Source: DAOUAT01 sp964551735 (GTDB lineage: Bacteria > Chloroflexota > Anaerolineae > CG2-30-64-16). Taken from it: a DNA stretch of 64,000 nt. A program made the position numbers and the translations under genes. The stretch covers positions 1-64,000 of the forward strand of contig CAZKEF010000018.1 of assembly GCA_964551735.1 (NCBI GenBank), given 5' to 3'. Position 1 is the stretch's first letter. Each line of letters starts with the position of its first letter. Shown one piece after another: positions 1 through 8,723 of the stretch. Below the pieces are notes generated by a model. That model saw only the letters and a program-made list of their open reading frames with translations, was not told the origin of the DNA and did not search any database.

Positions 1-1
1 G

Positions 2-712
2 AACCTGGTGAACGAGGCGGCCATCCTGGCCGCGCGGCGCAACAAGCGCGCCATCAGCACGCGGGAGTTCCAAGATGCCGTAGAGAAGGTGATTGCCGGG
101 CCCGAGCGGCGCTCTCGCATCATCACTGACGATGAAAAGCAGATCGTAGCCTATCACGAGGCCGGGCACGCCCTGGTGATGCAGATGCTGCCCCACGCCG
201 AACCGGTGCACAAGATCAGCATCGTCAGCCGGGGCATGGCACTGGGCTACACCATGCCCTTGCCCGATGAAGATCACCTGCTCTATGGCCGTGACAAGTT
301 TCGGGATGAGCTGGCTGGGCTGCTCGGCGGCCGCGTGGCAGAGGAAGAGGTGTTCGGTGACATCACCACTGGGGCCAGCAACGACCTGGAGCGCGTCACA
401 TCGCTGGCCCGCCGCATGGTCACTCAGTACGGCATGAGCGAGGTGCTGGGACCGCAGACCTTCGGCGAGAAGGAAGAGTTGGTGTTCCTGGGCCGGGAGA
501 TCGGCGAGCAGCGCAACTACAGCGAAGAGGTGGCCGAGGCCATTGACGGCGAAGTACGTCATCTGGTGGATGAAGCCTATGGCCGCGCTCGCCACATCAT
601 CAGCACCTACCGCCAGAAGTTGGATGAGATCGCACAGCGATTGATCCACAGCGAGACCATCGAGGCGAGCGAGTTTCAGGCCATGTTTGCGGAGATACCG
701 GCGGCGGCGTGA
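2..712 (+). CDS. ftsH: ATP-dependent zinc metalloprotease FtsH, C-terminal part
   Basis: This is the peptidase half of FtsH, the membrane-anchored AAA+ protease that degrades membrane and regulatory proteins. The frame is open to the left edge, so the N-terminal TM segments and most of the AAA module lie outside the window. The visible part opens with NLVNEAAILAAR, the end of the AAA domain. It then shows the zinc-binding HEAGH motif near nt 155-170 and the conserved run from GGRVAEE through GASNDLERVT, where the third zinc ligand lies. The C-terminus is helical and ends with TGA at 710-712. Nothing looks broken. The family assignment is secure; completeness cannot be judged. Confidence 0.96.
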   Translation, partial: NLVNEAAILAARRNKRAISTREFQDAVEKVIAGPERRSRIITDDEKQIVAYHEAGHALVMQMLPHAEPVHKISIVSRGMALGYTMPLPDEDHLLYGRDKFRDELAGLLGGRVAEEEVFGDITTGASNDLERVTSLARRMVTQYGMSEVLGPQTFGEKEELVFLGREIGEQRNYSEEVAEAIDGEVRHLVDEAYGRARHIISTYRQKLDEIAQRLIHSETIEASEFQAMFAEIPAAA

Positions 713-879
713 GCAGAAACCCCGAAGCTGTCCGCTGCCTGGCGCTTCGCCTACAGTCTGCTGCAGAAACCGGACGCGGACAAGGCTGATTGCGCGGATA
801 GACTCTGAAATGTCCGCTCGGTCTGTGGTGTTCGCATCGTCCGCGTCCTTGCTATGGCCTCAAAAGGTGGTGATCTGGC

Positions 880-1809
880 TTGAAACAGACCCTGTTGCAA
901 ACTCGACCGCGCGCCTGGAGCAGCACCGATCTCCTGATGTTGGGCGCCATAGCGATCTGGGGCGTCAACTTTACCATCGTCAAGCTGGCCCTGCGAGAGT
1001 TCAACCCCTTGGTCTTCAACGCCTTACGTTTTGGCCTGGCAACCGTGGTGATGCTGGGCATCTTATGGCGGCGCGGCAGGGCACCAGGCGAACGCAACCT
1101 GGCGCTTGCTCCTCGGCGTGATTGGGTCCTTATCGTGCTGTTGGGGTTGTGCGGCCACACGTTGTACCAGGTGCTTTTCATCAACGGTCTCGCCCTCACC
1201 ACACCGGCCAACTCATCGCTGTTGATGGCAACGGCGCCCATCTGGGTTGCGATCATTGGCCTCGTATTGGGCATTGAGCGGATCAACCGGGTCATGTGGG
1301 CGGGCATTTTAATGTCGTTTTCCGGCATCGCGCTACTGATCCTCAGCGGCAACGCGGTCAGCCTGGGCGGTGCGACGCTGATGGGCGACCTACTGTTGTT
1401 GGGCTGCGCCATCTTATGGGCAGCTTACACCACTGCCAGCAAGCCGCTACTGGGCCGTTACTCGCCGCTGCGGCTGACGGCGTGGTCCATGGTTGCGGGC
1501 ACGATCCCGCTGGTGCTCCTGAGCATACCGGCTGTGGCGCGCGAGGATTGGAGTCAGCTTTCGTTGGGGGCCTGGGGTGCACTGGCCTTTTCCGCGCTTT
1601 TCGCCGTCGTCATCGGCTACCTGATCTGGTACACCAGTGTGCAGCGGGTGGGCAACGCGCGCACGGCGGTTTATTCCAATCTTACGCCGGTGGCTGCCAT
1701 CGTTTTTGCCTGGTTGGTTCTGGGCGATGCGCTGATGCCGCTGCAACTGTTGGGCGCGGCCATCGTGTTGGCCGGGCTGGTGGTCACTCGCCGCGGGCGC
1801 GCCCGATGA
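880..1809 (+). CDS. EamA/DMT-superfamily transporter
   Basis: This 309-residue integral membrane protein of the drug/metabolite transporter superfamily has about ten hydrophobic helices arranged as two EamA repeats. The first begins around LLMLGAIAIWGVNFTIVK. The second begins around GDLLLLGCAILWAAYTTASK and ends with GAAIVLAGLVVTRR. Length and repeat layout fit the family. The start is TTG, chosen because an AGGTGGTGA-like Shine-Dalgarno site sits just upstream and the N-terminus matches a short cytoplasmic lead. It probably exports a small metabolite or amino acid, but the sequence does not reveal the substrate. It lies 167 bp after ftsH and 9 bp before the broken membrane gene, so it may be cotranscribed with it. 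Confidence 0.9.
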   Translation: MKQTLLQTRPRAWSSTDLLMLGAIAIWGVNFTIVKLALREFNPLVFNALRFGLATVVMLGILWRRGRAPGERNLALAPRRDWVLIVLLGLCGHTLYQVLFINGLALTTPANSSLLMATAPIWVAIIGLVLGIERINRVMWAGILMSFSGIALLILSGNAVSLGGATLMGDLLLLGCAILWAAYTTASKPLLGRYSPLRLTAWSMVAGTIPLVLLSIPAVAREDWSQLSLGAWGALAFSALFAVVIGYLIWYTSVQRVGNARTAVYSNLTPVAAIVFAWLVLGDALMPLQLLGAAIVLAGLVVTRRGRAR

Positions 1810-1818
1810 GGGGACGGC

Positions 1819-2588
1819 ATGGCTTCTCTGTTTTTGCTGGTATATCGGCTGCGAGCGCACCGGTTCGGCGCGTGGACGCTGATGCGTTGGGCCGCGACAG
1901 TCACCCTGGGCGTATCGGCGACCATTCTGGTGCAGTGGCTGCTGCGCGGACAGTCTCGGCTGCCTGCTTGGTACTGGCTGGTTTTGGGTTTGCTGCTGGC
2001 GGTTGGGGTTGGGCTGCCAGCGTTCGGGGCATGGGCCGCGCGGCGCGGATATGTGATCTTCTGGCCTGAGCTTGGCCTAGCGGCGCCCGCGGCAGATCAC
2101 TGGCGCCCGAGGACAAGGTTCAACTGCACGCCACCGGCCGGTTTGAAGTGAACGGTAAAGCCCGGCCATTTGCTGACTTGCTCGCCTACTGGCGCACCTT
2201 TGGCAGCCGCGAGCACGCGGTGATGGCCGTCGTTCAATGGTCGCGTTTCTTGTTGCTAGGCCACCTGCCAGACGATCAGATCGGTATGTGGTATATCTTC
2301 GTCCGCCCCGAGGACATCCTTACTATCGTCCCCGGCCACCTGACCTTCGGCTCGCAGACTGGTCCAGCTCTACGGTTCGATTACCGTCACACCCCGCCCG
2401 CCAAAGAAGGTAAGCGGCCGCCGAAACCCATCGTTGCGGCTGTGCACTTACGCTTTCCTGATGAGGAGACGCGCGGCTTGGTGTGGGCAGATCTGTTACT
2501 TGATTGGCCTACAATGCTTCCGCCACATACACCACCCACTCCGTCGCATCCTTCAACGCCAGGTGATCCCACGCCGGGTGGACGCTAA
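1819..2588 (+). pseudogene. Frameshifted hypothetical membrane protein
   Basis: Two consecutive open frames look like one gene broken by a frameshift. The first (1819-2151) starts with ATG after a GAGGGG site and encodes a basic N-terminus and two TM helices (about residues 20-65). It then degenerates near nt 2090. From about nt 2100 the neighbouring frame continues as a plausible soluble domain (APEDKVQLHATGRFEVNGK, then RPFADLLAYWRTFG). Its own frame has no good start. The 3' end runs about 80 bp into the antisense of the convergent methyltransferase with a low-complexity Pro/Thr tail, suggesting the native C-terminus was lost. No family was recognised. A sequencing error in an intact gene is the main alternative. 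Confidence 0.55.
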
Positions 2589-3369
2589 CGTTCCCGAAGC
2601 CTGCCTGGGCCAGCATCGCAATCATCTCGACCACGGTGTAGGCCTGGTCGGACAGGCCGTAAACCTGCATCTCGCCCGTGTCCAGGTTGATGATGTGGAA
2701 CCGCTCGACCGCGGCGCGCTGCTCCGGGTCCCATGCGCGCTCGCCCAGGTGCAGGTAGGGGAAATCGCCCCACAGGCCGCCCCGGTCGGTGTACCACCAG
2801 GCGCTATCGCGCTTGTCGAACCGAGCCTCGTCCAGGATCTCGATCAGCAGCCGGCCGCCAGGCTGCAGCGCGGCGCGAATACGGCGCAGCACATCCAGCG
2901 ACTCGGCCGGTCGCAGCACGGTGAACTGCCCGTAGAGGTAGATGGCCGCCGCGAAATCTTCCCCGGCGAAGTCCATCTCGCGCACATCCGCCTGCACGAA
3001 CCGGCACGGCAGCCCCGTGCAGCTCTCCCGAGCGTAGCGCAGCGAGGCCGGGCCGAAGTCAACGCCGGTGACGATGATCCCGCGTTGGCCGAACTCGCGC
3101 GCGTACAGCCCCGGCCCGCACGTCACGTCCAGCAGCCGGCAGCCGACGCCCAGATCCAGCCACTCCCACATCACCTGGGCCTGCGCCCGGATCTCCGGCA
3201 GCCGCCGGCTGGCCGCGCCGTGGCTTTGATCCAGGTGCTGAGCCAACATCCGCTCGCTGAAGGCTGGGTCGTCCCACGGCAGGTTGCTGCCATCGCGCCA
3301 CGGCGCCGGTGGCTGCGGCCGGCCGTAGACCTGGCGCAGCGCGGCCGCGAAATTCTCTGATAGGTTCAT
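2509..3369 (-). CDS. Class I SAM-dependent methyltransferase
   Basis: This 286-residue soluble protein has a Rossmann-type SAM-binding motif I, LLDVTCGPGLYAREF, around residues 78-92. An acidic end of strand 2 (VTGVDFG) and a later QADVREMDF segment typical of motif III follow. The LQPGGRLLIEILDE segment fits strands 4-5 of the fold. The ATG at 3369 is preceded by AAGGAGG at ideal spacing; longer upstream reading would add a low-complexity, unconserved lead. The substrate cannot be predicted. It is transcribed away from the ECF sigma gene and converges on the broken membrane gene. Confidence 0.85.
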   Translation of the reverse strand: MNLSENFAAALRQVYGRPQPPAPWRDGSNLPWDDPAFSERMLAQHLDQSHGAASRRLPEIRAQAQVMWEWLDLGVGCRLLDVTCGPGLYAREFGQRGIIVTGVDFGPASLRYARESCTGLPCRFVQADVREMDFAGEDFAAAIYLYGQFTVLRPAESLDVLRRIRAALQPGGRLLIEILDEARFDKRDSAWWYTDRGGLWGDFPYLHLGERAWDPEQRAAVERFHIINLDTGEMQVYGLSDQAYTVVEMIAMLAQAGFGNVSVHPAWDHLALKDATEWVVYVAEAL

Positions 3370-3562
3370 CGTGCTGCCTCCTTGGGAGCAGAGACTAGCA
3401 CCAAACCCCCGAGATGTCAACGCTCTTTCGGCTTGACCATCCACGCTTTCAACGCTATCCTGATGTTGTGACCGATACGCCGCCTCGATTGTCATACTTG
3501 TCAGGAAGCACACGCATGATACCGCCCGGCCGTAGCATCTACAACCCAAACAGGCAGGCAAG

Positions 3563-4114
3563 ATGACCTCCATCGGCGAGATGACCCGTGTCCCCGCGTG
3601 TGATGAGCCAGCGGTGCTGGTGGCGAGTCTGTTCCAGCAATACCAACTGCCCATCTTCGCATACCTCTACCGGCTGGTCAGCCGGCGCGAGTTGGCCGAA
3701 GAGCTGGCCCAAGAGGCTTTTCTAAGGGCATTTGCGGCCCGCCAGCGATTGTCCGGCGTCACCAATCCGCGCGCCTGGCTCTATCGGATCGCCACCAACG
3801 TCGCGTTTAACGCGCTGAAGCGCGGGCGGCGTTTCACATGGCTGCCCTGGAACCGGGCCGATGACCTCTCGTTACGCGGGCCAGATCCGGCGGCCGGCGC
3901 GGGCCAACGGGACGCGGTGGAACGGGCATTGGCCGCGCTACCGCTGACCTATCGTGCGCCGCTGCTGCTGTACAGCCACTACGGGTTTACCGTGGGCGAA
4001 GTAGCAGAGGCGCTGGAAATCGGCCAGGGTGCGGTGAAGATGCGGTTGTTGCGGGCGCGGGAGATGTTTCGCGAGGCGTATGATCGGGAGGCGAACGATG
4101 AAAGGTCACAATAA
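3563..4114 (+). CDS. ECF-type RNA polymerase sigma factor
   Basis: This 183-residue sigma-70 family regulator has the compact ECF layout. Region 2 lies around residues 20-85, including LYRLVSRRELAEELAQEAFLR and the -10 recognition stretch NPRAWLYRIATNVAFNALKR. A short linker follows, then region 4 around residues 115-175 (ALPLTYRAPLLLYSHYGFTV, then EALEIGQGAVKMRLLRAR, a helix-turn-helix). Its 3' end overlaps the next gene by 17 nt, so the two are translationally coupled. That partner begins with a zinc-finger anti-sigma domain, the classic sigma/anti-sigma arrangement. The regulon cannot be read from this window. Confidence 0.93.
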   Translation: MTSIGEMTRVPACDEPAVLVASLFQQYQLPIFAYLYRLVSRRELAEELAQEAFLRAFAARQRLSGVTNPRAWLYRIATNVAFNALKRGRRFTWLPWNRADDLSLRGPDPAAGAGQRDAVERALAALPLTYRAPLLLYSHYGFTVGEVAEALEIGQGAVKMRLLRAREMFREAYDREANDERSQ

Positions 4115-6146
4115 AATCCGGGCCGAACTGGCCGTGTATGATAGCCTGCCCGTAGCCGAGCAGGCCGAACTTGACCGGCATTTGCGTGAATGCCGAGCCT
4201 GCGCCGAGCAGTTGGCTGCATATCGGCGCATGGATCAGAAGCTGGCGCGGCTGCACGATCCCTGGCCGGGGCCACAGGTGGCGCACGCCGTAAAGGCGGC
4301 GCTTAGTGGTCAGCCGGCGCCCGCGTCCCGGCCGCGGCCAGCGCAAACGCCAGACACCAGAGCCACCAGCGCGCCGTCCTTGATGTTTTCACGCCTGCTG
4401 CTGCCGGCCGCAATGGTGCTGGTGTTCGCAATCAGCGTGTGGTTGGGGCTGCGGTTTCCGGGACGGGGTAACCTCCAACCGGCGCCTACCCCGATCGCGG
4501 CCGTGCCATCCCCGATGCTATCGCGTCAGGACGCCACCGGGCACATCACTATCACGTTCGCCTGCTCAGGCGCGGAGTATGGCGTGGATTACAGGCAGAT
4601 CGCGAACGATTTTCAGCGGGAAAACCCGGACATCACCGTCAATGTCGTCCGGATGGATGCAATTCAACCCACCACCTGGGGCTCCAGCCTGGGTTTGGGT
4701 TGGGGTGTCATGCTGCCTCCAGGGGATAACTTCAAGCTGGCCGCAGGCAGTGACGCGTTCTGCAGTTTCTCGTCCCAAGATATCTGGGCAGGCCATATCC
4801 GCGATCTCACGCCCTTCATCGCCGCGGATGCCGACTTCCAGCAGCAAGATTTCTATCCCGGTATATTGCGAAGCTGGACGTTGAACGAGAAGATTTATGC
4901 GCTGCCGACCTTCTTCCGACCGAAGCTGATCTACTATAACCCTGCGGTGTTCGACGCGGCCGGGCTCAGCTATCCGCGGCCAGAGTGGACGTGGGACGAT
5001 CTGTTGGAGATGGCGACGCAACTCACGCAGCGCACCGGTGACAGCACCACGCGGTGGGGCATCGGTGACTCCGGTCTCACGCTGCTGCAGGTTCGGGCCG
5101 GCGCTGAGTTGAGTCTGCCGGCAAACATCTCATACCCCAATAGCATCCTGCCCGCCAACGCGGCCGATCTGTTGCGCTGGTTCAACGAGCTCTATGTCGT
5201 GCGCCGCGTCGCGCCGGTCTCGGAAACGCTCAGGACGGGGGCGTTTGTTCCCGACGATTGGCCGGCCTTTACCGGTGATGTAGCTGCCGGCCGCTATGCG
5301 ATGTGGGTGGACGACGCGTATCCGTATGCGCGGCGGGGCGGCCAGCCGGTTCCATTCCCGGCCGCCAGCTCGGACGCCAGGACGACCCCGTTTGGGTTGA
5401 CCACCGCGGATGTCCTGAGCCTGAGCGCGTATAGCCCGTACCCAGATGCGACCTGGCGCTGGCTGTCATATCTTTCGCGCCATCTGGCAGCGCCGCGCTA
5501 CGACATGCTGTCGGTGCGGCGCTCTTTGATGGAGCAGGAGGCTTTTTGGGCCCGGCTGACCCCGGCCGCGGCCGAAGCCTATCGGTACGCGTTCGAGCAC
5601 CTGGCCCCGAACAAGATCTATTACATCTCTGCGGAACACAACTTCACCAAGATGATACGCGCCCTCGCAACCGGTGAGAAGGATTTAAAGACGCTGCTGG
5701 CCGAATTGGAATCCCCGGCGACGCCGCAGCCGGCTCAAACCAGGATTGTTACCATTGTGACCGCCCCCCCAGCCTCATCCAAGGTCGCCACAGGGCGTTT
5801 CATCTGGCCGGCGACCGGCCCGATAGCGCAGGGCTACTCGCTGGAGCACCCAGGCATTGCCATCACCGGAACAATCGGCGAGCCGGTCAAGGCCGCGGAT
5901 GGCGGCACGGTGATCATGGTCCAGGATGATGCCGTTTATGGAAAGACCATCGTGATTGACCACGGCTACGGTTTCCAGACTGTGTACGCGCATCTTAACA
6001 GCGTGGCGGTGCAGTCCGGGCAACAGGTGGTGCAAGGGGAGCTGATCGGTGAGCTGGGGAAGGCCGCTGACGCAACCGAGCCGACGCTGTACTTCGCAGT
6101 CTATGGCAGCAGCGGGCCGTTGGATCCGCTGCAGTATTTGCGGTAG
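4098..6146 (+). CDS. Anti-sigma factor fused to solute-binding and LytM-like domains
   Basis: This 682-residue protein joins four modules. Residues 1-50 resemble a zf-HC2 anti-sigma domain with the ligand pattern H28-x3-C32-x2-C35 (HLRECRAC). Residues about 95-120 form one TM helix. Residues about 147-550 resemble a family 1 extracellular solute-binding protein (CSGAEYGVDYRQIANDF, then YALPTFFRPKLIYYNP), normally the sugar receptor of an ABC importer. Residues about 567-682 match an M23/LytM fold (GEPVKAADGGTVIMV, then VYAHLNSVAV). The final HxH zinc motif is replaced by LYFAVY and the first Asp is missing, so peptidase activity is unlikely. The start at 4098 overlaps the sigma gene. Inference: the extracytoplasmic part senses a ligand or the wall and controls sigma release. 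A separate ABC receptor role is unlikely because no permease is nearby. Confidence 0.87.
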   Translation: MKGHNKIRAELAVYDSLPVAEQAELDRHLRECRACAEQLAAYRRMDQKLARLHDPWPGPQVAHAVKAALSGQPAPASRPRPAQTPDTRATSAPSLMFSRLLLPAAMVLVFAISVWLGLRFPGRGNLQPAPTPIAAVPSPMLSRQDATGHITITFACSGAEYGVDYRQIANDFQRENPDITVNVVRMDAIQPTTWGSSLGLGWGVMLPPGDNFKLAAGSDAFCSFSSQDIWAGHIRDLTPFIAADADFQQQDFYPGILRSWTLNEKIYALPTFFRPKLIYYNPAVFDAAGLSYPRPEWTWDDLLEMATQLTQRTGDSTTRWGIGDSGLTLLQVRAGAELSLPANISYPNSILPANAADLLRWFNELYVVRRVAPVSETLRTGAFVPDDWPAFTGDVAAGRYAMWVDDAYPYARRGGQPVPFPAASSDARTTPFGLTTADVLSLSAYSPYPDATWRWLSYLSRHLAAPRYDMLSVRRSLMEQEAFWARLTPAAAEAYRYAFEHLAPNKIYYISAEHNFTKMIRALATGEKDLKTLLAELESPATPQPAQTRIVTIVTAPPASSKVATGRFIWPATGPIAQGYSLEHPGIAITGTIGEPVKAADGGTVIMVQDDAVYGKTIVIDHGYGFQTVYAHLNSVAVQSGQQVVQGELIGELGKAADATEPTLYFAVYGSSGPLDPLQYLR

Positions 6147-6169
6147 CGCTTTCCCGGTTGTAAGTGATC

Positions 6170-6198
6170 TTGTTTCTCGAGCCGAAGCGTGATAGAAT
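6170..6198 (+). promoter_or_regulatory. Sigma-70-like promoter of hicBA
   Basis: TTGTTT (6170-6175) and TAGAAT (6193-6198) are separated by 17 nt. They lie about 48 nt upstream of the hicB start, between it and the anti-sigma gene. HicB proteins often autorepress, but no obvious operator palindrome was seen. Confidence 0.6.
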
Positions 6199-6245
6199 CC
6201 CAAGTAATGGATTTGGAAATGATTTGCTAAAGGAGATGCAATGAT

Positions 6246-6458
6246 ATGACAAGGTACCTGTTTACCGCCGTAGTGCATAAAGAAGGCGATCTTTACGTCG
6301 CATATTGCCCGGAGGTCGGAACCGTCAGCCAGGGCTACACCATTGACGAAGCAGTGGTTAATCTCCGGGAAGCGACGGAGCTATATCTAGAGGAATTCCC
6401 CTTACCTGAAGTGACACGACCTCTGTTGACTACATTTGAGGCAGCGATTCATGCCTAA
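6246..6458 (+). CDS. hicB: HicB-family antitoxin
   Basis: This 70-residue protein has the partial RNase H-like fold of HicB antitoxins. It opens with a beta strand ending in VAYCPEVGTVSQGYTIDEA, followed by a helix ALVNLREATELYLEE-like segment. The ATG at 6246 follows AAGGAG; a nearer ATG at 6241 is closed at once by TGA. The gene overlaps hicA by 8 nt. HicB normally binds and neutralises HicA, and other HicB members repress their own operon through a C-terminal DNA-binding domain. None is visible in this short form, so regulation by this protein alone is uncertain. Confidence 0.88.
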   Translation: MTRYLFTAVVHKEGDLYVAYCPEVGTVSQGYTIDEAVVNLREATELYLEEFPLPEVTRPLLTTFEAAIHA

Positions 6459-6678
6459 ATTACGGCCAGTGTCAGGGCAAGAGGCAATCCGTGCCCTGGA
6501 ACGCCTTGGTTTCGTACAGACGCATCAACGTGGCAGCCACGTTGTGCTGAAGAAGACCACAGCCGACGGCGTTGTGGGCTGCGTGGTTCCGATACACGAT
6601 GAACTGGCCGCCGGCACGTTGCGCGGCGTACTCAAGCAGGCAAACATCTCGCCTGATGAGTTCATGGCAAATCTGTAG
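6451..6678 (+). CDS. hicA: HicA-family mRNA interferase toxin
   Basis: This 75-residue double-stranded-RNA-binding-like toxin of the HicA (YcfA) family is a ribosome-independent mRNA endonuclease in characterised members. The family signature is clear: VSGQEAIRALERLGFVQTHQ, then the catalytic-His segment RGSHVVLKK, and the ending ELAAGTLRGVLKQANIS. The ATG at 6451 overlaps the end of hicB, giving the coupled antitoxin-toxin order. The last 17 nt overlap the convergent endonuclease gene, so there is no room for a dedicated terminator. All expected residues are present, so the toxin is probably functional. Confidence 0.9.
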   Translation: MPKLRPVSGQEAIRALERLGFVQTHQRGSHVVLKKTTADGVVGCVVPIHDELAAGTLRGVLKQANISPDEFMANL

Positions 6679-7357
6679 CCGCGTGCCGTATTAGCCTGTT
6701 GTACTGACAGATTTCACTCAGCACACACACCTCACATTCCGGCCTCTGCGCGTGGCAGATCTCCCGCCCGTGCCGGATCAGGTTCAGGTGCAGCGGATAG
6801 AACCACTCCGGCGGCGCCAGCCGCTCCCAGATCCCCTTGATCTTCTCCTCGCTCTCCTTCGGTCCCGCCAGCCCCAGCCGCCGCGTCACCCGGCCCACGT
6901 GGGTGTCCACCGGGAACGCAGGCTTGTTGAAGCAAAAGAGCAGCACGATGGACGCGGTCTTGTGCCCGATGCCGTCGAACGAGGTCAGCCAGTGCATGGC
7001 CTCTTTCACCGGCAAATCCGCCAGGAAGTCAACGTTGAAGTCGCCGCGCTCGGCGAGGATGCGACGGAGCGCCTTTTGGATGCGCGGCGCCTTCTGCTGC
7101 GCCAGGCCGCCGGAGCGGATGGTCTCGGCCAGCTCCGCGACGGGTGCATCGAGCACGGCCTGCCAGGTCGGATAGCGGGCCCGCAGCGCCTCGAACGCGC
7201 GGCCGGAATTCAGGTCGCTGGTGTTCTGGCTGAGGAAGGTGAGCACCAACTCGTCCATTGGCCGGTAATACGGCCGCCAGGTCGGCTCGCCATACGCGGC
7301 CAACAGGCGGCGGTGGATCTCGGCGGCCCGGTCGCGGGGTTCAGCGGGTTCCGGCAT
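6662..7357 (-). CDS. Endonuclease III-like DNA glycosylase
   Basis: This 231-residue HhH-GPD base-excision repair enzyme has a helix-hairpin-helix, FDGIGHKTASIVL, that carries the catalytic Lys. The catalytic Asp lies in the downstream PVDTHVGRVTRRLG. The [4Fe-4S] site is complete as C-x6-C-x2-C-x5-C between residues about 200 and 216. This points to the Nth family of bifunctional glycosylase/AP lyases, or a close relative. The ATG is preceded by a weak purine-rich site. It is convergent and overlapping with hicA. The exact base specificity is not predictable; MutY is less likely because the extra C-terminal domain is absent. Confidence 0.9.
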   Translation of the reverse strand: MPEPAEPRDRAAEIHRRLLAAYGEPTWRPYYRPMDELVLTFLSQNTSDLNSGRAFEALRARYPTWQAVLDAPVAELAETIRSGGLAQQKAPRIQKALRRILAERGDFNVDFLADLPVKEAMHWLTSFDGIGHKTASIVLLFCFNKPAFPVDTHVGRVTRRLGLAGPKESEEKIKGIWERLAPPEWFYPLHLNLIRHGREICHAQRPECEVCVLSEICQYNRLIRHAATDLP

Positions 7358-7452
7358 GATGGTCTCCTTGAAAAGATGTTTCGCTGGACAAGATGTAAGC
7401 GCCGCGCATCATAGCGGAGTCGGCGGGTAGTGTCAAAACGGGTTTGGGCGCG

Positions 7453-7481
7453 TTGACAGAGAATCCTTATCCGGTTACAAT
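7453..7481 (+). promoter_or_regulatory. Strong sigma-70-like promoter
   Basis: A perfect TTGACA (7453-7458) is followed after 17 nt by TACAAT (7476-7481). The ATP-grasp start lies 47 nt downstream. No other open gene intervenes, so this probably drives the ATP-grasp/esterase pair. Confidence 0.8.
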
Positions 7482-7528
7482 TTCCGCGTCGTTCGTCCGT
7501 CATAACTCGCTGATTCGCAGGAGCCTCC

Positions 7529-8689
7529 ATGAATCACGTCTATCTATCGCCTCACTTCCCGCCCAACTACCACAACTTCTGCGTCCACTTGCGTCGGCTC
7601 GGCGTCAATGTGCTCGGCATCGCCGATGAGCCCTACGACTGGCTGCTGCCGGAGCTGAAAGAGGCGCTGAACGAATACTATCGCGTGGATGACATGCACA
7701 ATTACGATCAATTGCTGCGCGCGTGCGGTTATCTCACGCACCGCTACGGCAAGATCGATCGCGTTGACTCGCACACCGAATACTGGATGGAAACCGAGGC
7801 CCGTCTGCGCAGCGACTTCAACATTTTTGGGCCCAAGGTCCCCGACCTGGCGCCGATCAAGCGTAAGTCGTTGATGAAGCAGATGTTCCAGCAGGCCGGC
7901 GTGCCCACAGCACCGGGCACCCTGGTGCGCAGCTTCGAACAGGCGCGCAACTTCGCGCACGAGGTGGGCTATCCGCTCGTGGCGAAGCCCGATATCGGCG
8001 TGGGCGCAGCAAACACATTTCGGATCGAGAACGACGCGGAGATGGAACGCTTCATGGCCGCCAAGCCGCCAGTCGAATACCTGCTGGAGACCTATATCCA
8101 GGGCGATATCCACACCTTCGATGGCCTGACCGACAAGGACGGCAACCCGGAATTCTTCACCTCGATGCGTTACAGCCACGGTGTGATGGAGACCGTGAAT
8201 GAAGACCGGCACATGTACTTCTACAACCTGCGGGAGATCCCGGCCGACCTGGAAGAGGCCGGCCGCCGCCTGCTCAAGGCGTTCGATGTGCGCGAACGCT
8301 TTTTCCACTTCGAATTCTTCCGCAAACATGCCGACGGCCAGATCGTGGCGCTGGAGGTGAACATGCGGCCGCCGGGCGGCCCCATCGTGGACATGTTCAA
8401 TTACGCGCACGACATAGATCTCTACTGGGCCTGGGCCAATATCGTGGTCAATAATCGGTTTGGTGAGGAGTACACCCGCAAATATCATGTGTGCTATGCC
8501 GGTCGTAAGTACAGCAAGCCCTATATCCACTCCCATGAGCAGATCATGGATGCGTTCGGTTACTGCATCATCCATCACATGGAGATGCCCAAGGTGTTTG
8601 CGCTGGCGATGGGCGATTATGCTTATCTGGTGCGCACGCCCGATCTGGACGAGATGCTGGCTGCTACGGAGTTTATTCAGGCGATGTAA
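7529..8689 (+). CDS. ATP-grasp carboxylate-amine/thiol ligase
   Basis: This 386-residue ATP-grasp enzyme has a preATP-grasp N-terminal Rossmann-like region (residues 1-100, beginning NHVYLSPHFPPNYHNFC). The ATP-grasp body holds the phosphate-loop region GYPLVAKPDIGVGAANTF (about residues 145-165). The metal-binding strand is IVALEVNMRPPGGPIVDMFN, where Glu and Asn normally bind Mg. Such enzymes activate a carboxylate as acyl phosphate and join it to an amine or thiol. The substrate is unknown. An esterase of the alpha/beta hydrolase fold follows after 34 nt in the same direction, so the two probably act on related molecules. The ATG at 7529 follows an AGGAGCC site. Confidence 0.88.
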   Translation: MNHVYLSPHFPPNYHNFCVHLRRLGVNVLGIADEPYDWLLPELKEALNEYYRVDDMHNYDQLLRACGYLTHRYGKIDRVDSHTEYWMETEARLRSDFNIFGPKVPDLAPIKRKSLMKQMFQQAGVPTAPGTLVRSFEQARNFAHEVGYPLVAKPDIGVGAANTFRIENDAEMERFMAAKPPVEYLLETYIQGDIHTFDGLTDKDGNPEFFTSMRYSHGVMETVNEDRHMYFYNLREIPADLEEAGRRLLKAFDVRERFFHFEFFRKHADGQIVALEVNMRPPGGPIVDMFNYAHDIDLYWAWANIVVNNRFGEEYTRKYHVCYAGRKYSKPYIHSHEQIMDAFGYCIIHHMEMPKVFALAMGDYAYLVRTPDLDEMLAATEFIQAM

Positions 8690-8723
8690 CTGCTTCTGAC
8701 AAACCGAAAGGACAGGAGACCCG

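Noticed and set aside
5775..6146. Active M23 peptidase at the end of the anti-sigma fusion
   Set aside because: The HxH metal motif is LYFAVY and the first Asp is missing, so only the fold remains.
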